A stretch of 64,000 nt of DNA from Costus lasius (Eukaryota; Streptophyta; Magnoliopsida; Zingiberales; Costaceae): the NCBI GenBank assembly GCA_027563935.2, contig CM050447.1, forward strand, positions 85,793,461 through 85,857,460, in the 5' to 3' direction. The notes under the pieces are model-generated. The model searched no databases and had not been told where the DNA came from. It saw only the letters and a list, made by a program, of their open reading frames with translations. This document shows positions 20,882-33,564 of the stretch, piece by piece; position 1 is the stretch's first letter; the number at the start of each line of letters is the position of its first letter. The translations under genes and the position numbers were made by a program.

Positions 20882-23800
20882 TGTAACATCCCTCAGAATC
20901 ACACCCCACACGCATACAAGTAAAATACGGGGTTTCAAAATTTTTTTACTCTTCCATTAAAACACAAGAAGAAAGCGGCATCGAAGGACATTACTACGGA
21001 ACAGAAAACCGCACAGAACTGAATAGGATCGATTACTAGGAAATAGAAATCCGGAAATCCAGAAAAAAATCCGGCAGCAAGTATTCTAAACTACTGCTGC
21101 ACAGACACACATATCTTGTAACAACAACAAACGTCCACACTACACATATGTGGAATTTCAGAAATATACAGAACTGATTATTCAGATACTAAAATAAACA
21201 ACACAAATTCGGTTACACATCTCAAATCGGACATTTCAAAATAAGAACCAATTCAATAAAAGAATCCAAGACTTGTATCCAATAATTTAAACGAAACAAC
21301 TATAATATAATATCCTGAAAACAGGCATAAGCCCTCAGGAGATAAAACATGTCATATAGGTCATAATAAATTAGGCACGCAGGCCTGATAAATCTTTAGA
21401 AGACTATTCTTAGAAATGACATCAAACATTAGCGTCATATTAGCTGTAGCAATTACTGTCTTGATGTCTCACCTGAAAACATTTAAACAACGGAGGTGAG
21501 CTAAAAAGCTCAGTGAGTAAAAGACACTAAAAGTCATCCATAGTACACATCAAAAATATCATACTTAAGTTGAAATTCTTTTTATTTAACAGATAAGATA
21601 AATCAACTTAACATGCATGCTCATATCAGAAACAAACACAATCAAATACAAATACTTGTAACAATAGGCATCAAACAGGTAGGATATGAATATACCAACC
21701 CATACCAACTAACCACACCGCCTAATACATCTAAATACAGATCGAAACAGAACTACAGAAATCAGAACTGACAGACAGAAAATCAGAATTTTCAGAGTCC
21801 AAACGGATAGTCTACATCGGAAACAGAAAGGCCACAGAAGGCCTGATGACCACAGAAGGTCTGACCCCACCTCTGCCGAGGACGAGACAATGCATGCATA
21901 TCAGAAACAGAATGGTAAAGGAGATATCAGTGGGTGGCCCCCGTCTTGTCAGGACGTGGCACTCTGGTCTCCAATACCCAGAACAGAATGGTAGAGGAGG
22001 TATCAGTGGGTGGCCCCCGTCTTGTTAGGACGTGGCACTCTGGCCTCCAAAACCCAGAACTGAATGGTAGAGGAGGTATCAGTGGGTGGCCCCCGTCTTG
22101 TTAGGACGTGGCACTCTGGCCTCCAAAACCCAGAACTGAATGGTAGAGGAGGTATCAGTGGGTGGCCCCCGTCTTGTTAGGACGTGGCACTCTGGCCTCC
22201 AATACCCAGAACTGAATGGTAGAGGAGGTATCAGTGGGTGGCCCCCGTCTTGTTAGGACGTGGCACTCTGGCCTCCAATACCTATAACGGAACAGAAATA
22301 GTGTCTCAAGGGTCGTAGTAGACTATCAGCACCATTACAGCGCCACAGAAGGAGGGTAAGGACACGGAAGAGTGCTACACTAGGGCATAATTTTACAGAA
22401 CAGATTATACTGAAACGGAGAAGTAGGATCAACCACTACTTAATTCTTACATTATGCCCAAAGTCTAACAAACCAGAAAATGACACACCCCAATATCCAG
22501 TCCTTAAACACAGAACAGAAATTATATGAGTGAATTCCTTACAACTAACCTTAATTCATATCAAACCATTCTATGTTCTCACAAATGTTTTAACACATTC
22601 AAGGTTTTCAGAAACTTCACAACATATAAACAGAACAGGAAATATCCACATAACAAACAATTAAATACAGAACAGAAATTATTCATATAACAAACATTTA
22701 AACACAGAACAGAAATTATTCATGAAATAATCTCCTCAAAATTTCTAAAACCGTGAGCTATAAAATTATTGTAAGGGGCGCCACTTTCAGAACCTTAACA
22801 GAACGTACAAATTTCATATAAATAATTTCAGTCCCCCACTACAGATAATTTTAATTACACGTTCGTGAAGAAAATTGACAAAAGCCCCAAAATTGGCTCG
22901 AACCATGATTTTCGAAAATTCCTAAGTTCTTAGTTAAATCCCCAATTTTGTTTTCTCTAAAATTTCTCATCAAACAAATAAATTTTAGAAGAACTACAGA
23001 CCACAATTTAAGAGGTTAAACCATACAATGTAAATTTTTCTCACAAAGGAATATTCGTCTAACCAAAACATAGCAGATTTATATTGTCAGTTTGCAAAAT
23101 ATATTTTTAGTCCAATTTCGAACCAAAGCTAGTCAATATTGTATTCAAAATGAAGCTCTCTGAATCTAGTTTCCAATAAAACTGGTTTCACAAGATTTCG
23201 AATTTTAGACAGGAAGATATAAGGGTTCGAACATAGGAAGGTCAGAATTTCAGATTTCAAGAAAACAGATTCATATATCAGACTTGCGACATTTATTTCA
23301 GATCCAATAACTAATCGAAAATAGGCGTTATGGGAGTCAAAATAAAGCTCTTCGAGCCTACGGTCTAATAAAACTGATTTGATAAGATTTCGAGCTATAC
23401 CTAGGGAGATATGATGGTTCGAACACATAAAGGTCGAAATCCAGAATTTCAGAAAACTGATTTTGTACAGCTGGATTGCAATACAGATTGAAATAAGAAT
23501 ACCGCTCGGATATGGATCTATATGCCATGAGATATTGGGGTTATAGTACACAAAGGTCAGATTAACGAAAACCAGAATAAGATTTACTTGCAGATTTTTG
23601 GTTCATACAGATAATCATTGCAATTAACGAATTTTAATTGAATGATAATCTACAATTTAGCGGATTAGACTCCTTAGGATCGAATTACTCACCAGAAAAA
23701 AATCGCCCACAGAGAAAACGCCAAAACAGAGGATCAGGGATCTCCAGAAAGTTCGTCCACCACTAGTCTGCCACCACCAGCGTCAGAAATTTGCAGGAGG

Positions 23801-24218
23801 CGCCAAGCACAGTGAGGGGTGACAACACAGGCGGCTAGGGCAAGAAACAAACCAAAAATCGTGAGGGAGAGGAGCTCTCACGAATTTTCCCCCTTTTTTT
23901 TTTATTTTTTTTCCACCCCAAACGGATCCAAGATCCAATAACCCAATTAACTTAAGTGGAAATCGGCTTTAATGGGCTTACCTGGGCTTAACCACCATGC
24001 GCCACTCCAATAACACAGAAATATGCGCCACCATGGAGGAAGAATTCCAGGAGCAAATAGTCAAGGTTGAGGGTTCGAAGCCCCAACAAAAATAATTATT
24101 TTTGCCCTGTAGGGAAAAGTCCTACAATTAGGCAAAAATCCCAAAATTTTAACCGATAAAAATACAGAAACTGAATTTCTAACCTTAAATCATAATTCAG
24201 AAAATCAAGGGCGTTACA
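20882..24218 (-). repeat. Tekay-like 5' LTR (right)
   Basis: This is the near-identical partner of 13855-17259, with the 76-bp array at 21908-22287 and a 68-bp deletion after 23515. About ten other substitutions were counted by eye. Confidence 0.93.
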
Positions 24219-26613
24219 ATACTTCATTACCTTTACTGATGATTTCAGTAGGTATGGTTATGTCTATCTAATGAGACATAAGAGTGAATCATTTGACAAG
24301 TTCAAAGAGTTCAAGAATGAAGTACAAAATCAGCTAGGCCGAAATATCAAGGCACTTCGTTCAGATCGAGGTGGAGAATTCTTGAGTCATGAGTTTATTG
24401 ACTATCTGAAGGAGTGTGGGATTATCTCACAGCTCACTCCGCCAGGAACACCGCAATGGAATGGTGTGTCCGAGAGGAGAAATAGAACCTTACTGGAAAT
24501 GGTTCGTTCTATGATGAGTCAGGCTACTCTACCTTACTCCTTTTGGGGATTTGCACTGGAAACAGCTGCAAAGGTACTAAACCGAGTGCCATCCAAGGCC
24601 GTTTCAAAGACTCCATATGAGTTATGGTATGGGAAACAGCCAAGCTTGACATTTATTAAGATCTCGGGTTGCGAGGCTTATGTCAAAAAGCTCGCCTCTG
24701 GGAAACTAGAGAGCAGATCTGAGAAATGTATCTTTGTCGGTTACCCTAAGGAAACTAAGGGTTATTATTTCTACGATCCCAAAGAGAACAAAGTATTTGT
24801 TGCTCGGACGGCTATTTTTCTTGAGAAAGAATTTCTTCTGCAAGAGGCCAGTGGGAGAGAAATAAAGCTGGATGAGAATCCAGAAGAAGGACAAAGTAGT
24901 CAAGCACAGTTGGATGAGCCTGAGCCAGTAGATCAGGTTACTGAACAACCTGAGGCTCAGATATCACGGGAACCGCGAAGATCAGGAAGGATCTGTCGAC
25001 AGCCTGAACGCTATGACGGAGTCTACATCATTGATGATGAACCCCTTACTTATGCGGATGCGGTCAGTGGACCGGAATCAGCGAGATGGCTTGAAGCTAT
25101 GCGAGCCGAGATGGACTCCATGTCAGATAACCAAGTCTGGGATTTGGTTGATCCGCCTCCGGGAGTAATCCCTATAGGCTGTAAGTGGATCTTCAAAAAG
25201 AAGATAGACATGGATGGTAACGTGGTTACCTATAAAGGCAGGCTAGTTGCGAAAGGTTTCAAACAAATCTACGGGATAGATTATGATGAAACTTTCTCTC
25301 CTGTAGCTATGTTCAAGTCTATTCGGATTATTCTTGCGATAGCGGCATATTATGATTATGAGATCTGGCAAATGGATGTGAAGACCGCTTTCCTTAATGG
25401 AAAACTAGAAGAGGATGTGTATATGACACAACCTGAAGGTTTCACTAATCCATCAGATCGTCATAAAATATGCAAATTAAAGAAGTCCATTTATGGACTT
25501 AAACAAGCATCAAGAAGCTGGAATATTCGTTTTGATGAATCAATCTATGAATTTGGTTTCATCAAGAATGAAGATGACCCGTGTGTATATAAGAGGTTTA
25601 GTGGGAGCGTGATTACTTTCCTAGTCCTCTACGTCGATGATATCTTAATCATTGGAAACGATATTCCTGAAATGCATGCGGTTAAGGCATGGTTAAGAAA
25701 ATGTTTCCAGATGAAAGATTTAGGAGAAGCAGCCTATGTATTAGGTGTGAAGATCTACAGAGATAGATCTAAGAGGCTTCTCGGGCTGTGCCAGAGTACT
25801 TACATCGATAAAGTCCTGGAGAGATTCCATTTAGCAAATTCTAAAAGAGGATATCTTCCAGTCAGATATGGTCTGAATCTTTCAAAGAGTCAGTGTCCAC
25901 AAACACAGACTGAGAAAGATGAAATGGACAATACGCCTTATGCTTCGGCTATTGGGTCTATTATGTATGCGATGTTGTGTACTCGCCCAGACGTCGCTTA
26001 TGGGTTAAGCGTGACCAGTCGATTCCAAAGTAATCCAGGAAAGGCACACTGGATTGCGGTCAAGAACATTTTGAAATATCTTCGGAGGACCAAAGATATG
26101 TTCTTGATATATGGAGGTCAGGAAGAACTCAGTATTGAAGGATATACTGACGCTTCGTTCCAGTCTGACCAGGATGATTTCCGATCGCAATCAGGCTATG
26201 TTTTTAGCTTGAATGGAGGAGCAGTGGTGTGGAAAAGTTTCAAACAATCAATTGTTGTTGATTCCACAACAGAAGCCGAATATGTTGCAGCCTCAGAAGC
26301 ATCAAAGGAGGCAATGTGGATTCGTAAGTTCGTTCAGGAACTTGGTGTTGTTCCTTCGAGTGCAGATCCTTTGGTTATCTTCTGTGATAACACTGGAGCA
26401 ATAGCACAAGCAAAGGAACCACGGTCGCACCAGAAGTCCAAGCACATACAGAGAAGGTTTCACTTGATCCGGGAGATCATTGATCGTGGCGAGATCAAAA
26501 TCTGCAAGGTTCATACAGATGACAATCTAGCTGACCCGCTTACAAAGCCTCTGGCGCAGCAGAAGCATGAGAAGCACTGTAATAATATGGGTTTGAGATT
26601 TCTCAACCATTAG
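24219..26613 (+). pseudogene. Copia gag-pol, C-terminal part (integrase, RT, RNase H), copy 1
   Basis: From the second atact the frame reads YFITFTDDFSRYGYVYLMRHK and runs open to TAG at 26611-26613. It holds the second integrase Asp (LRSDRGGEF), the third catalytic residue in ERRNRTL, RT (QMDVKTAFLNG, YVDDILIIG), and RNase H (GYTDASFQSD, TTEAEYVAASEA, CDNTGAIA). The C-terminus ...GLRFLNH is the same as in copies 3-5. Compared with copy 3 one residue is missing before DDEPLTYADA. Apart from the Tekay insertion the coding region shows no stop or frameshift. It cannot make the full polyprotein now. Confidence 0.93.
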
Positions 26614-26619
26614 ATTAAG

Positions 26620-26633
26620 TGCAAGTGGGAGAT
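26620..26633 (+). other. Polypurine tract of copia copy 1
   Basis: tgcaagtgggagat lies directly before the 3' LTR. The same bases precede the 3' LTR in copies 3, 4 and 5. Confidence 0.8.
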
Positions 26634-28323
26634 TGTTGGGGTATGCCCTTAAGGCTAATGTTTGAGGCCTTGGGTTGTTATCAGTATCATGTATAAACAC
26701 TATGTTTATAAAGGCAATGGTTGTTATTCAGGTTGTTACATTATCTGCTGCAATATGTATACTTCTGAATAATGTCTCAATGCTGTTCAGCTTGGCTGAC
26801 ATGCAGTATTGTCCTTAGTCGAGATATCTTGGTGAACATGAGACAGCCTTGATATGATTGAGACTAATATGTGTTCTAATCTTATAGGATGCTTCGAGCA
26901 TGGAATAAGATGTAGACTCGTGGGTACATTGGATGTACTGGACAGACCCTTCTTAGGATATTCAATTGCTTGTCACAATGTGAATAATCCTTATATGCAA
27001 ACAAGTGGCATATTTCCTCTGACTTGAGATCACTTGTGTTTCTAAATGATGATTGGCATTGTTTTGGGGTAGTTCAATATCATTTGAAACATAATGGTTA
27101 TAGACTATCTTGGATAATGAGCATGAGTCATGTTAGGGCACTAGTGATAGATATAGGATTGCCGTCTCCCTGTTTGGAGTGTGATGTTCTGAAGGGGCCC
27201 CCTGGATGAGATGATTGAGAAAGTGTATGGCCATACCCAGATGACTATGTTCATCTGATCTAATCATTCTCATCATATTGGAATTACAGGCTTGACACGC
27301 TTGTCCAATAAGAACATCCAGTGGCAAAGGAAACACATATGTCAAGTGACTTGGGTTCACACTTGTGCTGTGGTTTGGGTGTAGTCTTGGAAGACTCTTT
27401 CCTTTATATCGGGAGACAGTGATGTGTTGCTAGATACCCCTCACTGATCGTGATAACGTAAGTTATCATTACCGACGTTTAAAGGAAACCCTTAGGGTTG
27501 CACAATTTGATGATATGGCTTACTTAAGTCAGATCGTGTGGACTGAATTGTTTTGGTTCAGTTTAAAAGGATTTAAACTCTGATTGTAAGTGAGATCTGG
27601 TCTGATCATGTTTGATTGATTAGGGCTTGAGATTGGTAAGCTTCGATCGAGAGAATTGATGCAAGATCGATGAGATCAAGAGCATCAAGAGATGAATGGT
27701 TAGATCTTGAGCCTTATGGTTTAATTTGATCTAGACCAAGGCTTGGTTTGATTTGGTCCTTGAACCAAATTCAATTGAACCAGGTTCATCAAATGAGCGC
27801 TTGGTTCAAGGGGAGAAGAAAAATGCGATCGTTCACTTGGAGTGAACGCATGAACGCATGATGTTAAGGGCTTGCTATTTTTGGAAGTCATGCTTTCCAA
27901 AATAGATAACGCCTCCACATTCGTTCGTGTGTGCATCTCTTTTCTCCTCTCGCCTCTTCCTCTCGGCTTCTCTCTCGAGTAGTGTGGGTTTTACGCCAAG
28001 GAGAGGACTTGACAAAGCCTAGAGATCATCTCAATCTCCTTCACGCGATTAGGAGACCTTGGAGCTTTGCTAGCACAAGGAACGCCAAGGAGTAGCCACC
28101 TCTCGTCTTGTGTGCGATTGCCTTTGGAGAAGAAGCACACGCCTCTTTCCTTCCAAGTCGTCATCCAAAGCAATGGCATTGGTATGATCTCTCACTAGAT
28201 CTATACAAAATGTTAAGTTGATCATATGTTCATACATGCGATCCTAGGAAACCCTAGATTCCGCCTTGAGAAAATTTTATATATGCGCCTATTAGGGTTT
28301 CGCCCCCTTTAATGGAACTTTCA
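26634..28323 (+). repeat. 3' LTR of copia copy 1
   Basis: 1690 bp, the same length as the 5' LTR. About 20 substitutions by eye. It is followed by the duplication attgt. Confidence 0.95.
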
Positions 28324-29110
28324 ATTGTAAGATAATTTAGGCTGCCCACAAGTTGTCAATACAAAGAAGGATCAGAAAGAAATATCCCATCATTCTGACA
28401 ATATTTAACATTCACCTCTAAGGGAGTATCCATTGACCGACCCTCTGGAAGACCAGCAAGAGTGAGTAAGTCCTTAATATATTTATGTTGATGTAGAAAA
28501 AGACCATTTGAGGTATGAAAAACTTCGAGACCTAAGAAATAGTGCAGAGATCCCAAATCCTTCATATGAAAACATTGCTGAAGATGATCTTGAAGTTTTG
28601 ATATCAAGGATAAGTCAGATCCAGTGATAACAATGTCATCAACATATACCAGCAGAAGAACAATACCAATAAAAGTTTTGCAAAGAAATAAAGATGAATC
28701 ATATTGACTTTGAGTAAATGAGAAGTCAAGAAGAGTAGATCGAAACTTATCAAACCATGCACGGGGCGCTTGTTTCAATCCATAGAGAGATCGTTTCAGC
28801 CTACAAACATCAGAAGAAGATGTAGAAAATAGTCTAGAGGGAGGAGTTATATATATCTCCTCCTTCAGATGACCATGTAGAAATGCATTTTTAACATCCA
28901 TCTGATGTAAAGGCCATCCTTGAGATCTAGCAATAGCAAGTACAAGGTGAACAGTTGTCATTTTAGCAACAAGGGCAAAAGTCTCCTCATAATTAATGCC
29001 ATATTTCTGCCTATTATCAAGAGCCACCAAACAAGCTTTATACCGATCAAGAGAACCATCTGCCTTTAGCTTAATAGAATATATCCACTTACAGCCAATC
29101 GGTTTAACAT
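28324..29110 (-). pseudogene. Copia reverse transcriptase fragment (old element)
   Basis: The minus-strand frame (main block 28356-29030) reads KPIGCKWIYSIK, NYEETFALVAKM, HQMDVKNAFLHGHL, CRLKRSLYGLKQAPRAWFDKF, YVDDIVITGSD and KDLGSLHYFLGLEV, the classic RT blocks of copia. The YVDD active site is intact. A TGA ends the frame just before QLVGSLNYLT, which would lead into the piece at 8573-8848; copy 1 sits exactly between. At the other end the Athila/Tat element at 29113 cuts the gene before KPIGCKW. Non-functional remnant. Confidence 0.88.
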
Positions 29111-29112
29111 CA

Positions 29113-30555
29113 TGATGACATGCATTGATATAGTATTTTTAGCATACTTTTACCATCAATTATCTCTCTTTTCTATCATGTTTTTACTCATTTTGGCTTA
29201 AATCCTTTTATTTGTTCAGAATTTTCACCTCTCTTCACTTTTGTCATATTTTAGGTGAGAATGACCAAATTTTTATGGATTTTGAAAGATCCGAGTGCAC
29301 GAATATATTCCAGACGCCGAGATGAAGTCACCTGCCAAATTTCATGATAATCGGAGCAAGTTTGAAAAATACACCCCGCCCGTGAAAATAATTACGGCCA
29401 TAATTTCTGCGGTGCTTTTTGACGTTTTTCACTGAGAGTTTTACGGCCTGCCCGTGAAAATTTTCATGGCTGTAATTCCTGCCCGTGAAAATTTTCACAG
29501 CCGTATTTTTAACCCAGAATTGAACAGAAGAAAATATGGCCGCTCGTGAAAATTTTTATGGCCGTAATTTTGTCCGCTAGTTTCGGTTTTGACTCCGTTT
29601 CTCATCCAATTCGACCCATTTTTGAGCCAAATTTTGGGGGAAACCTAATAGAAGGATGGGGAACTATTTAAGGGAGCTTTGGGTCGAGTTTGAGAACTTT
29701 TTTGGTGAATTTTAAGGCAAGAACCAAGGAGGAGGCGAGATCTAGGGCACCGGGCGGCGACCAACGAAAAGACTTCGATTCCAAGGATTATTGGCGACGA
29801 TATTCATCAGGAAACATTAATCCTTGTCTTCCTTTGTCTTTTTCATTTTTTTAGCCGATTGTAATCATGAACATGGAATTCTTCAACGTGAACATGTGTA
29901 GCATGTCAGCGTAAACTCCTATTTAGGATTAAGGGCGTAGCCCTCTTTGTTCTCATGACTTGATTGCTTTATACATCTTATGAAGTTATTTATTCTTGTT
30001 AGATTCAATTATTGTTGCATTAATCACATGATAATTACTGGCCATGATTCTCATGTTTTAGACGTCTCAAGAAGTACTGAGAAGTGAATTGAGATGTCGG
30101 ATCTACAATATTTGGACAAGTCGATTTGAACACGAGAGTAGTTTGAATTTACTTGAGAGATCTAAGATTTATCAAAAACTCATTGGGTTTATATTGAGTT
30201 AATAACCACAAGAGTAGGGGATTAAGTCAGATAAATACCAGATTGTACTACTAAGAAGGGGCAATCTGTACATGCGGATAAATCTCCTTCAACATAGTAA
30301 ATCATTCCTAAGATTTCTTTAATTTTAATAAGTCATGAAGCATAGAGTGGTGAACTCGAAATCCTGAACTTTCCATAAATTGATTACAAACCCCAGATTG
30401 CTTTTTGTCGCTTTTGTCCAGTAGTGATAAATTTCAATTTTCTCTCAGATTTGTCTAGCTAACGATTTTTAGTAAGAATCAGTGCTTAGCCATTGGTCCC
30501 TGTGGATCGATATTTTTACTACTTCGACGTATCCGTACACTTGCGGATCACATCA
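29113..30555 (+). repeat. 5' LTR of the Athila/Tat-type element
   Basis: It starts TGATGACATG and ends GGATCACATCA, 1443 bp. A cluster of 'gcccgtgaaaattttcacggccgtaattt'-like units lies at about 29380-29575, including the palindrome cgtgaaaattttcac(a/g). The gross layout matches the LTRs at 7215 and 34266, but the sequences are clearly different. Confidence 0.75.
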
Positions 30556-30561
30556 AGTTTT

Positions 30562-30579
30562 TGGCACCGTTGCCAAGGA
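30562..30579 (+). other. Primer-binding site, tRNA-Asp type, mutated
   Basis: tggcaccgttgccaagga fits the plant tRNA-Asp primer site TGGCGCCGTTGCCGGGGA with three G-to-A changes. It begins six bases after the LTR end, preceded by the usual agtttt. Confidence 0.75.
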
Positions 30580-30707
30580 CCAATTTCGCTAATATTGATT
30601 CACTCTAAGAATTGATAAACTAGGCTTTTGTTTTCTTTATAATTCTCTTCTTTTCTGCATTTAGTGAATACTTTCTATTTTCTTCATAACCTTTGGTTGA
30701 TTGTTTA

Positions 30708-32643
30708 TGCCCAGGTGTTCTAGAAAACTATTTGAAGAAGATCCAGAACCAGAATGAACTTTTCACTTGCACAGGAAACAATTAGCAAAGAAGACCGAAG
30801 AATCCAAGATGGGTGACGCAAACCCACAACCGAGAACTCTTAAGGAATATGCAAATCCAAACTATCAAGGAGTTCGCTCTAGTATTGTTCGCCCCAACAT
30901 TGAGGCGAATAACTTCAAAATCAAGCCTTCTCTGCTATCCATGGTTCAGCAGAACCAATTTGGAGGATTATCTTCTGAGGACCCTAATATGCACCTTTCC
31001 ATATTTCTTGAATATTGCGATACTTTGAAAATGAATGGCATTTCCAGTGATGCTTTGAGACTAAGATTATTTCCCTTTTCTCTCATGGATAGAGCTCGTG
31101 CATGGCTACATTCAAAACCGCCAGGTTCCATAACAACTTGGGAGGAGCTCTCCAATGCCTTTCTAGCAAAATACTTTCCCCCGAGTAAGACTGCTCATCT
31201 AAGGAACCAGATCACGAATTTTGTTCAGAGGGAAGGAGAATCATTATACGAAGCATGGGACCGATTTAAAGAGCTTCAGAGGATGTGTCCACATCACAGC
31301 CTTGAGAAGTGGGTATTAGTCCATACCTTCTATAATGCTCTCAATTATAACACTCGTATGACAGTTGATGCTGCCGCCGGTCGAGCAATCATGAATAAGA
31401 CCAAGGATGAGGTGATTGATCTATTTGAGGAGATGGCTTTGAACCATTGTCAATGGGTAAGTGAGAGAGGACCATCTGCTAAGGCGTCAGGTAAGTATGA
31501 TTTAGATGCTATCGCTTCGCTTGCCGCCAAGGTTGATTCTTTGACCCATAAAATCAATTCTTTGAATGTAAATTCTGTCACCGTTAATGCTATCTCATGT
31601 GAGATTTGTGGCAATGCAGGACATAATGCAGAGGATTGTTAGTTAGGAGTTTCTACATAGGGGGAGTGCAATTCTGAACAAGTTAAGGCAATTGGGAACT
31701 ATAATGGAAGACCTCAGAAAGACCCATACTAGAGTACTTACAACCCTAGTTGGAGGAACCATCTCAATCTTTCTTGGAAGAGTGATCAAAATCAAAGTCA
31801 AGCACCCCAAAACAACAATCGACGACCCTCTAATTTTCAATCAAGACAGTATAACCAACCTCCAGCACCCTAGAAGTCTAACTTAGAGGTCATGATGGAG
31901 AACTTCATTGCCTCGCAGGCAAAACAGAATGAAAAATTCCTACAGCAATTAGAGAAACAAGATGACAATTTTAGGCAGGAATTCTGACATGTAAATGAGT
32001 CTATTAAGAATATCAATTCCGAGATGGAGTCTATGAAGACTCATCAGAGGATGTTGGAAACTCAGATAGCTCAGCAGGCTAGCTCTTCAAGCAGGCCTAC
32101 AGGCAGATTACCAGGAAAACCAGAGGTGAACCCACGTGAGTATTGCAATGCTATTACCACACGCAGTGGGAAATAGTTGGAAGAACCTAGAGCACCAGAT
32201 GTTACACAAGATTCAGAGGAGAAAAATGTTGAATCTACAGAAGAAGAGGAAAGAGAAGGAGAAATAAATTTGCAAGAAAAGGAGTAGGAACCAGTGTATA
32301 CACCACCACCTCCCTACAAACCACTAGTACCTTTTCCTCAGAGATTGGCAAAATCTAAGATTGATAAGCAGTTTGAAAAATTTTTAAAAGTACTCAAAAA
32401 GCTTTGCATCAACATACCCTTCACCGACGCTCTATCCCAGATGCCTTCTTACGCCAAGTTCTTGAAGGAAATTTTGTCCAACAAGAGAAAGTTGGAGGAG
32501 CATAGAACGGTCGCACTCACAGAGGAGTGCAGCGCTATAATCTAGAACAAGCTGCCACCTAAGCTTAAAGACCCAAGGAGTTTTTCTATTCCCTATTTGA
32601 TTGGTAGTATGTCTATTGACCGTGCTCTACCAGTGTCAGCTTG
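30708..32643 (+). pseudogene. Athila/Tat-type Gag with linker, decayed
   Basis: A start at 30708 gives MPRCSRKLFEEDPEPE, a typical N-terminus of this group, but that frame stops at about 30756. The main frame then runs open from about 30767 to 31639. It contains EANNFKIKPSLLSMVQQNQFGGLSSEDPN-type capsid sequence, LRLFPFSLMDRARAWL, ITTWEELSNAFLAKYFPPSKTAHLRN and ESLYEAWDRFKELQRMCPHH, and ends in a zinc knuckle C-X2-C-X4-H-X4-C (31598-31639). Downstream the same frame continues through an Asn/Gln-rich linker, a likely coiled coil (31910-32080), an acidic stretch and YTPPPPYKPLVPFPQRL to the protease. It carries about eight in-frame stops (for example 31640, 31871, 32176, 32287 and 32543). Decayed Gag. 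Confidence 0.85.
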
Positions 32644-33564
32644 ATGCCACACTCTGTTTGTAAAAAGCTAGACATTGGAGATTTGAAGCCCACTTCTGTT
32701 TCACTTCAATTAGCTGACCGCTCTGTTCGACATCCAATAGGTATTTTAGAGGATGTGCCCATTAAGGTCGGTAAGTTTTTTATTCCTCTTGATTTTGTTG
32801 TCCTCGAGATGGAGGAAGACTCTAGGCTTCCTATAATCTTAGGTCGCCCCTTTTTGGCGACTGCTGGTGCAAATATTGATGTCAAAAATGGGAAGCTAAC
32901 TTTTAAGATAGGTGGGGATTCTGTAGATTTTGATCTGATAGAAAATCTAAAGAAGCCTTCTTTTGTAGGATCTTGTTGCAGTGTAGAAGTCTTGGAAGAC
33001 ACTTCACCGATGACTATTAATTCCAAGATAGAGAAAGATCCACTTGAAGTTTGCTTTATCAAAGGTGATGATAGTGATGGAGGAAAGAGGTATGAATTTA
33101 AAACTCTCCCAAGTAACCTCAGGTATGAATTTCTTGGAAAGAACTCTACTTTTCCTGTATTTATTAATGCAAATCTTGAGGCATCTCAAACTACAAAGAA
33201 CTCATCTTATAATGGATCTTGTTGTGATATTAGTACTGTGAATGATATTTTGACTGATGTGCATAAATTATTTGCTGAACATTCTGACTCTAAAAGTTAT
33301 ACTTTTGTAGATTGTATTGTGAATTCTAATGATAAAGGATGTCAGCTTAATGTGGAGGAGACTAATTTACTTTCGAAGAAGCAGAAAATTCAGAGGAAGA
33401 AACGAAAAAGAAAGGAAGGGTTGAAATTATTTGACGAAGATAAGGGAACAAAGAATTTTTTTGCTAAAGTGAAACACTATTTTAGGGATAAGCCTTGTAT
33501 ATTCAGAGATCAAAGAACAAAACAAGGAAAGCATACAGATACGATTCAAGCAGCCGTTACTTGA
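32600..33564 (+). pseudogene. Athila/Tat-type aspartic protease fragment plus basic tail
   Basis: The open frame 32641-33564 reads MPHSVCKKLDIGDLKPTSVSLQLAD, VKVGKFFIPLDFVVLEMEEDS and LPIILGRPFLATAGANIDV, the flap and second half of a retropepsin in this group. The active-site Asp segment that should lie just upstream is missing. There the frame IGSMSIDRALPVSA ends in TGA and the protease continues in a shifted frame, so a small deletion removed the catalytic residues. The following ~200 residues are not recognised and end in a Lys/Arg-rich stretch (KKQKIQRKKRKRKEG). The expected RT does not follow. Catalytically dead as it stands. Confidence 0.8.

Larger units (their letters stand above)
13855..24218 (-). 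mobile_element. Ty3/gypsy chromovirus (Tekay-like), internally deleted
   Basis: The element lies on the minus strand inside copy 1's integrase region, flanked by atact (13850-13854 and 24219-24223). LTRs are 13855-17259 (3' LTR, 3405 bp) and 20882-24218 (5' LTR, 3337 bp), with ends TGTAAC...GTTACA. The interior is only 3622 bp. It has an initiator-Met primer site, gag with two stops, a deletion that removes the gag zinc knuckle, the protease and the RT start, then RT-RNase H-integrase with a C-terminal chromodomain-like segment, and a polypurine tract. The chromodomain and the large LTRs point to the Tekay/Del clade. By eye the LTRs differ at about ten bases plus one 68-bp deletion. Confidence 0.93.
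8854..28323 (+). mobile_element. Copia copy 1, complete element interrupted by a Tekay element
   Basis: Two 1690-bp LTRs (8854-10543 and 26634-28323; TGTTGGGG...CTTTCA) are flanked by the duplication attgt at 8849-8853 and 28324-28328. An initiator-Met primer site, a ~1.8 kb leader, gag-pol and a polypurine tract lie between. Without the 10,364-bp Tekay insertion the element is about 9.1 kb, the length of copy 3. By eye the LTRs differ at about 20 positions. It belongs to the same family as copies 2-5. The copia lineage (TAR, Tork or Ikeros type) was not resolved. Confidence 0.95.
6700..29112 (-). mobile_element. Old minus-strand Ty1/copia element, broken into three pieces
   Basis: Read on the minus strand, RT (29110 to 28324), the RT-RNase H joint (8848 to 8573), RNase H (7214 to 6854), a polypurine tract and an LTR (about 6848 to 6700) follow each other in the standard copia order. 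The pieces are separated by copy 1 and by an Athila/Tat LTR fragment. The protein is clearly different from the five-copy copia family in this window. Gag, protease and integrase would lie upstream of 29112, but the Athila/Tat element replaces them there. Frame breaks show the element is long dead. Confidence 0.8.

Noticed and set aside
32641..33564. Envelope-like gene downstream of the protease
   Set aside because: The tail shows no signal peptide or membrane segment and is continuous with the protease frame, so no env claim is made.
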